DNA from: Fodinicurvata fenggangensis DSM 21160
GTDB lineage: Bacteria > Pseudomonadota > Alphaproteobacteria > Kiloniellales > DSM-21159
Direction of reading: 5' to 3'
DNA: 64,000 nt
NCBI RefSeq assembly: GCF_000686045.1
Contig: NZ_JMLV01000013.1
Coordinates: forward strand, 40,321 to 104,320
Shown here: in pieces, positions 8,385 through 16,148 of the stretch
Layout: each line of letters begins with the position of its first letter
How positions within the stretch are numbered: the first letter of the stretch is position 1
Position numbers and translations under genes: made by a program
Notes under the pieces: generated by a model
Seen by the model: only the letters and a program-made list of their open reading frames with translations
Databases searched by the model: none
What the model was told of the DNA's origin: nothing

Positions 8385-9640
8385 GTTCGGACAGCCTTCC
8401 CCTGGGCGGTCAGCGCGCCGGGCGACGCCGCTTCATCGCCGCGCTCGGCCTCGGCCAGATCATCTCCTGGGGCACATTCTATTACAGTTTTCCGCTGATT
8501 GCCGAGGCCATGGCGCCGGACCTGGCCGCCGACAAGCCAGCAATCTACGGGGCCGCCACCCTGGGCCTGGTCATTTCCAGCCTGGCCGCCTATCCCATCG
8601 GCGCCGCCATCGACCGCGGCCACGGCCGTGGCATCATGGCCGGCGGCTTCCTGCTGGGCGGCCTTCTGCTGCTGGCCTGGAGCCAGGTCACCGCCATCTG
8701 GCAGCTCTATCCCATCTTCCTGGGCATCGGCCTGACCATCGCCGCCACGCTCTACGACCCCGCCTTCGCCGTGGTGGCGCGCCGCTTCGGCCGCGAGGCG
8801 CGACAGGGCATCACCGCACTGACCCTCTGGGGCGGTTTTGCCAGCACCGTCTTCATTCCCCTGATCCAGTTCCTCCTGGACCGCACCGACTGGCGTGAAA
8901 CCCTAATCGTTCTGGGCCTGGTCAACCTGGTGGTGGGCGTCGGGCTGCACCTGCGCACAATCGACCCAGGCCGGGACGTCATGTCCGATGAAGCCGAAAC
9001 CGATCCGCGGGCCGATCAGCCGCCGGCAATGGCAGGCACCACCGCCCTGCGCTGGGCCAGCCGGCGTCCTGTCTTCTGGGCGCTTCTGATCGCCTTCACG
9101 CTCTATTTCGGCAGCTTCTCGGCCCTGACCTATCACCTCTACCCCCTGCTGCTGGAACGCGGCTTCGATTCAACGACGGTCGTCAGCGCCATCGCCATCA
9201 TCGGCCCGGCCCAGGTTGCCGGCCGCGTGGTCATCTGGACCCTGGCCCGGCACAGTCCGATACGGCAGGTCGGCCTGTTGACCTCGCTGGGCTTTCCCCT
9301 GGCCCTGGCCCTGCTGATCCTGTTGCCCGATCACTTCGCCTACCTGGCCCTCTTTGCGCTGATCTATGGCGCCGCCAACGGCATCATGACCATCGTCCGC
9401 GGCCTGGCCATTCCGGAAATGCTCAGTCGCCAGGCCTATGGCGCCATCAACGGCGCCATTTCGGTGCCCAGCAACGCTGCCAAGGCCCTGGCGCCTGTGG
9501 GCGCCGCCCTGCTCTGGTCGGCCAGCGGATCCTATGACTCGCTGCTTCTGGCCGCCATTGCCACAGCGCTGGTCGTGGTCGCCAGCTTCGCCACCGCCGC
9601 CTGGTACAGCGCCCGCAACACCCACGCGCAACAGCCCTGA
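8381..9640 (+). CDS. Major facilitator superfamily transporter
   Basis: 419-residue polytopic membrane protein with about 12 hydrophobic segments and a cytoplasmic loop in the middle (about residues 195-230, rich in charged residues). The N-terminal half has IGAAIDRGHGRGIMAGGF, the MFS loop 2-3 type motif. Translation begins at GTG 8381, overlapping the PadR stop (GTGA). Being sandwiched between a Cys-pair PadR regulator and arsH, it may export an arsenical, but no arsB, acr3 or arsP signature is present. The substrate is therefore unknown. Confidence 0.88.
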   Translation: MSSDSLPLGGQRAGRRRFIAALGLGQIISWGTFYYSFPLIAEAMAPDLAADKPAIYGAATLGLVISSLAAYPIGAAIDRGHGRGIMAGGFLLGGLLLLAWSQVTAIWQLYPIFLGIGLTIAATLYDPAFAVVARRFGREARQGITALTLWGGFASTVFIPLIQFLLDRTDWRETLIVLGLVNLVVGVGLHLRTIDPGRDVMSDEAETDPRADQPPAMAGTTALRWASRRPVFWALLIAFTLYFGSFSALTYHLYPLLLERGFDSTTVVSAIAIIGPAQVAGRVVIWTLARHSPIRQVGLLTSLGFPLALALLILLPDHFAYLALFALIYGAANGIMTIVRGLAIPEMLSRQAYGAINGAISVPSNAAKALAPVGAALLWSASGSYDSLLLAAIATALVVVASFATAAWYSARNTHAQQP

Positions 9641-9664
9641 GATTCGAATCCCACGAGGACCGCC

Positions 9665-10405
9665 ATGCCCCTTCACGACCTTCCGGCCGCCAACGCCCTG
9701 CCCAACCTGGAAGAGACCCATTTCGCCGCACCCGATCCGGGGCAACTCGAACCGGCCGAACGCACCACGCATCCACCGCGCATCCTGATGCTCTACGGCT
9801 CCCTGCGCGCTCGCTCCTACAGCCGCTTCCTGACCGAGGAGGCCGCACGCATTCTCATCCGCCTGGGCGCCGAGGTCCGCATCTTCGACCCGCGCAACCT
9901 GCCCCTGCCCGACTCGGCCGAGACGGACCACCCGGCCGTACAGGAACTGCGCAACCTCTCCATCTGGTCCGAAGGCCAAGTCTGGTGCAGCCCCGAGCGC
10001 CACGGCAACCTCACCGGCCTGTTGAAGACCCAGATCGACTGGCTGCCGCTGGAAAGCGGCGGTGTACGCCCCACCCAGGGCCGCACCCTGGCCGTCATGC
10101 AGGTCTGCGGCGGCTCGCAATCCTTCAACGCCGTCAACAGCCTGCGCGTCCTCGGCCGTTGGATGCGCATGATCACCATCCCCAACCAGTCCTCGGTGCC
10201 CAAGGCGTGGCAGGAGTTCGACGACGACGGCCGCATGAAGCCCTCGCCCCTCTACGACCGCGTGGTCGACGTGATGGAGGAACTGATGAAATTCACTCTG
10301 CTGACCCGCGACCGCAGCGCCTATCTCACCAGTCGCTACAGCGAGCGCCGCGCCGAAGCGGCCAAACAGGCCTCCGAGGCCGAGAAGGTCGCCGCCCGCG
10401 TCTGA
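9665..10405 (+). CDS. arsH: ArsH-type NADPH-dependent FMN reductase
   Basis: 246-residue flavodoxin-like oxidoreductase. The ArsH pattern is plain: [21 protein letters not shown] (FMN phosphate loop GSLRxRSYS), [28 protein letters not shown] and [14 protein letters not shown]. Known ArsH enzymes oxidise trivalent methyl- and aromatic arsenicals to the less toxic pentavalent form, or reduce quinones and chromate. It starts 24 bp after the MFS gene with which it forms an operon under the PadR regulator. No arsR, arsC or efflux gene of the classical ars operon is nearby, which hints at a role in organoarsenical or general redox detoxification. Confidence 0.93.
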   Translation: MPLHDLPAANALPNLEETHFAAPDPGQLEPAERTTHPPRILMLYGSLRARSYSRFLTEEAARILIRLGAEVRIFDPRNLPLPDSAETDHPAVQELRNLSIWSEGQVWCSPERHGNLTGLLKTQIDWLPLESGGVRPTQGRTLAVMQVCGGSQSFNAVNSLRVLGRWMRMITIPNQSSVPKAWQEFDDDGRMKPSPLYDRVVDVMEELMKFTLLTRDRSAYLTSRYSERRAEAAKQASEAEKVAARV

Positions 10406-10414
10406 ACCGTCCTG

Positions 10415-11362
10415 CTATCGACCGTCTTCCCCGGTCTCTGACGGCAGTTCGCCGGCCCAGACGGCGCGCTGCACCATGTCGGTGACAATCGCGGTGACCG
10501 ACTCGCCGGCGAAGCGTGCCAGGCGGGACAGGGGCCGATCGGCGGGATAGGACAGGACCAGTCGACGCCCGGGGGCGGGATCGCTCAAGGCGGTGGCCGT
10601 CAGGCGGCCCGCCTCGATGTCTTCGTGAATGGGCGCGCGCGGCAGGATGGTCCAGCCCTTACCGTGCCGCACAAGTCTCTTCAGGGTGGCCAGGGAATCG
10701 GCCTCGACGGCAACGTCGAGCGCGATACCCGCCTCCGCAGCACAACGTTCGACGATGATCCGCAAGCCATGCTGGGGGCTGGGCAGCAGCAGACGTTTGC
10801 CCGCCAATTGATTGAAGGGAAATTTCCGCTCACTCGACAGGCCGGCCTCCGACGGGCCAATCAGGAACAGCTTCTCGTGCAGCAGGGGCTGCGAGCGCAG
10901 GGAACGCGCCGACTGGGGGTCGTAAAGAACCGCCAGGTCGATCTCGCCGCGGTGCAGCCAGTCGAGCAGGTGGCCGGTATAGGCGCTGACCAGGCGCAGC
11001 ATGACCCTGGGATGAGCCGTCTCGAAGGCCGTCACGAGCGGGACCGAGATGATATCGGCCACGGTCGGCGGCATGCCGATGGCAATCCGCCCCATCAAAG
11101 GGGCCTCGGCCTCCGAGGTCTGCGCCCGGATCTCCTCCAGCTCCGCCATCACCCGCATGGCATGGCCCAGGACGTCGCGACCCTGGTCCGTCAACAGCAT
11201 GCCGCGGCCATGCCGGGCGAACAGGCGGACGCCCAGTTCCGCCTCCAGCATGCGGATCTGCCGGCTGAGTGCCGGTTGCGCGATGTGCAGCTGGTCGGCC
11301 GCCTTGCTGAGGCTGCCCAGTTCGGCCACGTGAATGAGGGTGCGAAGCTGGGACAGCTCCAT
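10415..11362 (-). CDS. LysR family transcriptional regulator
   Basis: About 315 residues. The N-terminal winged HTH (MELSQLRTLIHVAELGSLSKAADQLHIAQPALSRQI) and C-terminal periplasmic-binding-like effector domain are typical of LysR proteins. I prefer ATG 11362 over ATG 11374 because a symmetric operator (11365-11387) would overlap an earlier start. It is divergent from the two decarboxylase subunit genes and probably activates them in response to the substrate or a related sulfonate/phosphonate metabolite. It ends nine bases from the convergent arsH stop. Confidence 0.92.
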   Translation of the reverse strand: MELSQLRTLIHVAELGSLSKAADQLHIAQPALSRQIRMLEAELGVRLFARHGRGMLLTDQGRDVLGHAMRVMAELEEIRAQTSEAEAPLMGRIAIGMPPTVADIISVPLVTAFETAHPRVMLRLVSAYTGHLLDWLHRGEIDLAVLYDPQSARSLRSQPLLHEKLFLIGPSEAGLSSERKFPFNQLAGKRLLLPSPQHGLRIIVERCAAEAGIALDVAVEADSLATLKRLVRHGKGWTILPRAPIHEDIEAGRLTATALSDPAPGRRLVLSYPADRPLSRLARFAGESVTAIVTDMVQRAVWAGELPSETGEDGR

Positions 11363-11364
11363 CC

Positions 11365-11387
11365 AGCTATCCAATCCTGTTATAGCT
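11365..11387. promoter_or_regulatory. Putative LysR-type operator
   Basis: AGCTAT (11365-11370), 11 bp, ATAGCT (11382-11387) form the T-N11-A dyad expected for a LysR binding site, directly before the regulator's start. A second palindromic half-site ATAGCTAT lies at 11424-11431 on the side of the decarboxylase genes. Confidence 0.65.
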
Positions 11388-11470
11388 GATCACGAAAATC
11401 GGTCGCGGAATTAACGAGAAAAGATAGCTATGCTGTTCTCGAATGTCGAGACGACACCGGAGCAAACACC

Positions 11471-11992
11471 GTGCAGACCACCCAGAAAGAAGACTGGCCC
11501 AGCGCCGTCTATCGGACCCTCAAGGCCGCGAAGGTACAGCAGATGGCCTATGTGCCGGATGCCGGGCACAGCACGCTGATCAAGCTGCTGACGGAGGACC
11601 CGGAGGTGACCTCGAACGTGCTGACCACCGAAGAGGAAGGCATCGCCATCTCGGCCGGGGCCTGGCTCGGCGGCCAGCGGACCGTTCTGCTGATGCAGTC
11701 GAGCGGTGTCGGCAACTGCACCAACATGCTCTCGCTTCCGGCGATGGCGCGTTTGCCGCTGCTGATGCTGGTGACCATGCGCGGGGAATGGGCGGAGTTC
11801 AATCCCTGGCAGGTGCCCATGAGCCGCGCCACCCAGCCGACGCTGGAAGCCATGGGCCTGCGCACCCTGCGCGTCGACAAGGCCGCGGACATGGTCGAGA
11901 CCGTCGAGGCCGCGGCCGCCCTCGCCTATGAAGCGGACCAGCAGGTGGCCGTGCTCATCGGCCAGCGCCTGCTCGGCAAGAAGAAGTGGTGA
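11471..11992 (+). CDS. TPP-dependent decarboxylase, alpha (Pyr-domain) subunit, sulfopyruvate/phosphonopyruvate decarboxylase-like
   Basis: 173-residue protein starting at GTG 11471. It corresponds to the N-terminal TPP-binding (pyrimidine) domain: AYVPDAGHSTLIKLL, then TTEEEGIAISAGAWLGGQRTVLLMQSSGVGNCTNMLSL, with the conserved catalytic-type glutamate in the EEEG segment. Its partner gene six bases downstream has the pyrophosphate domain, so together they make one split enzyme as in ComDE. Family members decarboxylate 3-sulfopyruvate to sulfoacetaldehyde or phosphonopyruvate to phosphonoacetaldehyde. Which of the two applies cannot be read from sequence; a divergent LysR regulator suggests inducible sulfonate or phosphonate use. 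Confidence 0.85.
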   Translation: MQTTQKEDWPSAVYRTLKAAKVQQMAYVPDAGHSTLIKLLTEDPEVTSNVLTTEEEGIAISAGAWLGGQRTVLLMQSSGVGNCTNMLSLPAMARLPLLMLVTMRGEWAEFNPWQVPMSRATQPTLEAMGLRTLRVDKAADMVETVEAAAALAYEADQQVAVLIGQRLLGKKKW

Positions 11993-11997
11993 CAGCC

Positions 11998-12603
11998 ATG
12001 ACAGAGACTTCAACCAGCACAACAGCCACGCTTGATCGTCGCGAGGCGATCGCCGCCCTGCTGCGCGCGCGGGAGAACACGCTCGTGGTCACCGGCCTTG
12101 GCTCGCCAAGCTATGATGTTCATGCCCTCGGCGACCGCGACGACAACTACTACCTCTGGGGCGCCATGGGCAGCGCGGCCCTGGTCGGCCTTGGCCTGGC
12201 CCAGGCACAGCCCGAGAAGCGCGTTCTCGTGGTGACCGGCGACGGCGAGCAGCTGATGGCCTTCGGCAGCCTGGCCACCATCGCCGTCGCCCGACCCAGG
12301 AACCTCAATATCGCCGTGATCGACAACCACCACTACGGCGAGACCGGGATGCAGATGAGCCATACCGGATACGGCATCGACCTGGCCAAGGTCGCCGCCG
12401 CTTCCGGCTTTGCCGAGACGCGCACGCTGCACAGCCTTGAAGAGGTGGAACAGGCCGGAGAGACCCTGAAGACCCCGGCCGAAGGCCCGCGCCTTTTTGT
12501 CCTCAAGGTCACGGCCGAAAACCCGCCGCGCTCCCTGCCGTCACGCGATGCCGTTTTCATCAAGAACAGGTTCCGCGCGCACCTGGGCTTTGCGGAGCAG
12601 TAG
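11998..12603 (+). CDS. TPP-dependent decarboxylase, beta (PP-domain) subunit
   Basis: 201-residue partner of the preceding alpha subunit. ATG 11998 is preferred; in-frame GTG codons at 11986 and 11989 would overlap the alpha gene. The thiamine pyrophosphate motif is complete: VTGDGEQLMAFGSLAT (GDG at residues 81-83), then NLNIAVIDN with the metal-binding Asn about 28 residues later. HYGETGMQMSHT follows, as in ComE and the C-terminus of phosphonopyruvate decarboxylase. The two subunits together make the active site. No sulfoacetaldehyde acetyltransferase or phosphonatase gene is adjacent, so the downstream step must be encoded elsewhere. Confidence 0.88.
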   Translation: MTETSTSTTATLDRREAIAALLRARENTLVVTGLGSPSYDVHALGDRDDNYYLWGAMGSAALVGLGLAQAQPEKRVLVVTGDGEQLMAFGSLATIAVARPRNLNIAVIDNHHYGETGMQMSHTGYGIDLAKVAAASGFAETRTLHSLEEVEQAGETLKTPAEGPRLFVLKVTAENPPRSLPSRDAVFIKNRFRAHLGFAEQ

Positions 12604-12668
12604 GTAGGCAGGGGCACCCTCCTGCCGCTGGGTAGGAGTGATTTCCGTCACTCGGCTTTTTAGCCCTC

Positions 12669-12719
12669 ATAGCATCCTTGCAAATTTAAAATAGAGCTTT
12701 AAATTTGCAAGGATGCTAT
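12669..12719. repeat. Perfect 22-bp inverted repeat spanning a start codon
   Basis: The arm at 12669-12690 is exactly complementary to 12698-12719, with a 7-base spacer. The ATG of the following ATPase gene (12713) lies inside the right arm. It could act as an autoregulatory operator or as an mRNA hairpin sequestering the start codon. Confidence 0.85.
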
Positions 12720-13885
12720 CGCGCCACACATATCAGGCCGTACTTCAGGCCTTGGACCGTCAAGCAACGGTCGCCTTGATTGGCCCGCGTCAGGTTGGAA
12801 AAACCACCCTGGCGCTGGAAGTTGCCGCGGAAAAAGGTGCGCTTTATCTGGACCTGGAAACACAAAGGGATCGCGGCAAGCTGTCCGATCCGGCATTGTT
12901 CCTCGAAGCCTATGAAGACCGTCTGGTCATCCTGGACGAGATTCACCGCACGCCAGAATTGTTCCAGGAACTGCGCGGCATTATCGATCGAGGCCGTCGT
13001 CGCGGAAAACGGACCGGGCGTTTTCTGATCCTTGGTTCCGCATCCATGGATCTGCTGAAACAATCAGGCGAAAGCCTGGCGGGACGGATATCCTATGTCG
13101 AGATGAGCCCGCTGGACGTTCTCGAGGTCGTGCCACAACAGAATGCCCTGCAGCAACTGTGGCTGAGAGGGGGGTTCCCGGACTCGTTCCTGGCGAATGA
13201 TGATGCTGACAGCCTGATTTTCCGGCAGGATTTCATCCGCACATATCTTGAACGTGACATTCCCCAGTTTGGATACCGCATACCGGCCGAAACCCTGGAG
13301 CGCCTCTGGACCATGCTGGCGCACAGCCAGGGCGGTTTGCTCAATGCCTCCAAGCTGGCAAGCAGCCTGTCGGTTACCTCACCCACCGTCGCCTCCTACG
13401 TCGATCTGATGGTGGACCTGCTGTTGGTACGCCGGCTCAAACCATTTCATGGCAACACAAAGAAACGACTGGTCAAGTCACCTCGCCTCTATGTTCGGGA
13501 CAGTGGCCTGCTGCATGCCTTGCTAGGGATCGAGGATCACAATGACCTGTTCGGGCATCCTGTTGTCGGCGCCAGTTGGGAAGGATTCGTCATCGAGAAC
13601 CTGTTGGCTGTGGCGCCTCGCGGAGCAAAGGCCAGTTTCTATCGCACATCTGCAGGGGCAGAGATCGACCTGCTGCTGGAGATGCCGGGGCGACGCGGCA
13701 TCTACGCAATCGAGATCAAGCATGGACTGCTGTCCACGCCCAGCCGGGGTTTCTATACCGCCATCAAGGACTTGAAGCCCACAGAAGCCTTTGTCGTGAA
13801 TTCCGGTGAAGAGCGATATCCCATCGCCGAGGATGTGGAAGCGACTGGTCTCAGGGAAATGGCTACAATCATTGCCGAAAGCTGA
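12713..13885 (+). CDS. AAA ATPase with C-terminal DUF4143 domain
   Basis: 390-residue protein. The AAA_14-type ATPase domain has Walker A GPRQVGKT at residues 24-31, Walker B in RLVILDEIHRTPELF and a sensor-like RFLILGSASMDLL. The second half (about 200-390) is DUF4143 with the typical GGLLNASKLASSLSVTSPTVASYVDLM winged-helix part and a nuclease-like fold ending in RTSAGAEIDLLLE...YAIEIKHG. This D-E-x-K arrangement resembles PD-(D/E)XK nucleases. These proteins are frequent in islands and often lie alone; their function is largely unknown, with toxin-antitoxin or defence roles suggested. It is monocistronic, with a palindrome over its start. Confidence 0.9.
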   Translation: MLSRHTYQAVLQALDRQATVALIGPRQVGKTTLALEVAAEKGALYLDLETQRDRGKLSDPALFLEAYEDRLVILDEIHRTPELFQELRGIIDRGRRRGKRTGRFLILGSASMDLLKQSGESLAGRISYVEMSPLDVLEVVPQQNALQQLWLRGGFPDSFLANDDADSLIFRQDFIRTYLERDIPQFGYRIPAETLERLWTMLAHSQGGLLNASKLASSLSVTSPTVASYVDLMVDLLLVRRLKPFHGNTKKRLVKSPRLYVRDSGLLHALLGIEDHNDLFGHPVVGASWEGFVIENLLAVAPRGAKASFYRTSAGAEIDLLLEMPGRRGIYAIEIKHGLLSTPSRGFYTAIKDLKPTEAFVVNSGEERYPIAEDVEATGLREMATIIAES

Positions 13886-13958
13886 AACAACGAGCCGCAA
13901 GCCATGGCCTGACAGCCCTGATGATACCTGCTTTCGCAAATAGCAATTATTGAAAAAT

Positions 13959-14043
13959 TGGTGCCCCTGGAGGGATTCGAACCCCCACTCCTTTCGGAAC
14001 GCGATTTTGAGTCGCGCGCGTCTACCAGTTCCGCCACAGGGGC
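13959..14043 (-). tRNA. tRNA-Leu (anticodon CAA)
   Basis: The minus strand folds as a class II tRNA. The acceptor GCCCCTG pairs with CAGGGGC, followed by an encoded CCA. The anticodon loop is CTCAAAA, a variable arm is present, and the T loop reads GGTTCGAATCC. Confidence 0.95.
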
Positions 14044-14372
14044 GTGGGAAACGGGCTGCAGAATACCCGAGACAGACGGCTTTGCAATGATCCTCTGCAG
14101 GCTTTTCGACTGGCCGCCGGAACCCGGGCATTTGCCTGGCGCATGAACCTCGCTGTACTGGCCGGGACAGAGCCGAACCTGCAGGCACTCGCCCCGCGCA
14201 GAATGCGCCTTTTCTTGAAGACCGCACAATCGTGGCTATCTCTATGGATGGCTTTCGTGCAATAGAACGCTTTGAAATCAAGAGACTTCAGAAGCAGCCA
14301 TGAACAGCTCAGAGGCCGACCCGCAAGGGCCTGAAGCCATTCCGTCAAGCAATCCCCGGGGGACAAGCAAGC
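14044..14372. other. Intergenic region before the NAGGN operon
   Basis: About 330 bp between tRNA-Leu and the amidotransferase gene. It presumably holds the (osmotically regulated) promoter of the NAGGN operon. I see a purine-rich ribosome binding site (GGGGGAC near 14357) but no clear promoter hexamers or small gene. Confidence 0.4.
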
Positions 14373-16148
14373 ATGTGTGGACTGGTCGGTGAAATCCGCT
14401 TCGACAAACAGGAATCGTCCCTGTCCCTGGTCGAGGGCATGTCGCAGAGGATCGCACAGCGCGGGCCCGACGCCTTCGGCCTGTTCCGGCAGAACAGCAT
14501 TACCGTCGGCCATCGCCGCCTGAAGATCATCGACCACAGCGAATCGGCGCAGCAGCCGATGATCGATTCCCAGCTGGGCCTGGGCATCGTCTACAACGGC
14601 GCCATCTACAACTTCCGCGCCCTGCGCGAGGAACTGCAGGGCAAGGGCTATCATTTCTTCTCGAACGGCGACACCGAGGTCATCCTGAAGGCCTATCATG
14701 CCTGGGGCCCGGCCTGTGTCGAGCGCTTCGCCGGCATGTTCGCCTTCGCGCTGTGGGAGCGTGACAGCGGCCGCATGCTGCTGGCCCGCGACCGCCTGGG
14801 CATCAAGCCGCTCTACCTGGCCGAGGTGCCCGGTGCTCTGCGCTTCGGCTCCAGCCTGCCGGCCCTGGCCCACAGCGAGGGTGTCGATACGGATGTGGAC
14901 CCCGTGGGTCTGCACCACTACATGACCTTCCACGCCGTGGTTCCGGCGCCGCACACCATCCTGAAGGGCGTGCGCAAGCTGCCGCCGGCCAGCCGCCTGC
15001 TGGTCGAGCCCGACGGCCGCATGCAGCAGGAGGTTTACTGGCGCCTGGCCTTCGGGCCACAGGAGGGCGACGCAGCCCGCAGCGAGAGTGACTGGCAGGA
15101 CCTGGTATTGGACAGCCTGCGCACCGCCGTCGAGCGCCGCCTGGTGGCCGACACGCCGGTGGGCGTCCTGCTCTCCGGCGGCCTGGATTCCAGCCTGATC
15201 GTCGGCCTTCTGGCCGAGGCCGGCCAGGAGGGGCTGGAGACCTTCTCGGTGGGCTTCGAGTCCGTGGGTGACGAGGAAGGCGACGAATTCCGCTATTCCG
15301 ACATCATCGCCGATCGCTTCGACACCCGGCACCACAAGCTGTTCATCAACAGCCGCGAGCGCATGCTGCCCAACCTGCCCGGCTGCATCCGGTCCATGTC
15401 GGAACCCATGGTCAGCCACGACAACATCGGCTTCTACCTGCTGTCCCAGGAGGTCGCCAAGCATGTGCGCGTGGTGCAGTCCGGCCAGGGCGCCGACGAG
15501 GTCTTCGGCGGCTATCACTGGTATCCGCCGCTGCTGGACAGCCGCGATCCGGTGGCGGACTATGCCCGGGTCTTCTTCGACCGTGATCACGAAGGTTTCG
15601 CCCGGGCCGTCGACCCGCGCCTGGTGGAAAGCGACTACAGCCGCGCGCTGGTCGAGCGCCACTTTGCCGAGGTGCAGGCCGAACGCCCCGTGGACAAGGC
15701 ACTGCACCTGGACAGCACCATCATGCTGGTGGACGATCCCGTGAAGCGCGTGGACAACATGACCATGGCCTGGGGGCTGGAGGCGCGCGTGCCCTTCCTG
15801 GACCACGAGCTCGTCGAGCTGGCCGCCCGGATGCCGGCCGAGATGAAGGTGCGCGACGGCGGCAAGTACGTCCTGAAGGAAGCCGCGCGCAAGGTTATCC
15901 CCAAAGGTGTCATCGACCGTCCCAAGGGCTATTTTCCGGTGCCGGCGCTGAAGTACCTGGAGGGCGACTCCCTGGAGTATGTCCGCGGCGTCCTCGAGCA
16001 CCCCGAAGCGCGCGCACGCGGCCTCTTCCGACAGGACTACATCGATCAGCTTCTGCAGGCGCCGGACCAGCACATCACACCCCTGGGGGGCTCCAAGCTG
16101 TGGCAGGTAGCCCTGCTGGAAGCCTGGTTCCAGGAACATGGTCTCTGA
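14373..16148 (+). CDS. asnO: N-acetylglutaminylglutamine amidotransferase (NAGGN synthesis)
   Basis: 591-residue asparagine-synthetase-B-like enzyme. The N-terminal class II glutaminase has Cys2 as nucleophile (MCGLVGEIRF) and the RGPDAFG and VYNGAIYNF segments. The synthetase domain has the PP-loop LLSGGLDSSL near residue 267. The gene order (this gene, a GNAT/ATP-grasp ligase, an M42 peptidase) is the conserved trio that makes and turns over N-acetylglutaminylglutamine amide, a dipeptide compatible solute described in Sinorhizobium and Pseudomonas. The enzyme amidates the dipeptide. Its stop overlaps the next start by 11 bases. Expression under high salt is expected from the family, not seen in sequence. 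Confidence 0.95.
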   Translation: MCGLVGEIRFDKQESSLSLVEGMSQRIAQRGPDAFGLFRQNSITVGHRRLKIIDHSESAQQPMIDSQLGLGIVYNGAIYNFRALREELQGKGYHFFSNGDTEVILKAYHAWGPACVERFAGMFAFALWERDSGRMLLARDRLGIKPLYLAEVPGALRFGSSLPALAHSEGVDTDVDPVGLHHYMTFHAVVPAPHTILKGVRKLPPASRLLVEPDGRMQQEVYWRLAFGPQEGDAARSESDWQDLVLDSLRTAVERRLVADTPVGVLLSGGLDSSLIVGLLAEAGQEGLETFSVGFESVGDEEGDEFRYSDIIADRFDTRHHKLFINSRERMLPNLPGCIRSMSEPMVSHDNIGFYLLSQEVAKHVRVVQSGQGADEVFGGYHWYPPLLDSRDPVADYARVFFDRDHEGFARAVDPRLVESDYSRALVERHFAEVQAERPVDKALHLDSTIMLVDDPVKRVDNMTMAWGLEARVPFLDHELVELAARMPAEMKVRDGGKYVLKEAARKVIPKGVIDRPKGYFPVPALKYLEGDSLEYVRGVLEHPEARARGLFRQDYIDQLLQAPDQHITPLGGSKLWQVALLEAWFQEHGL

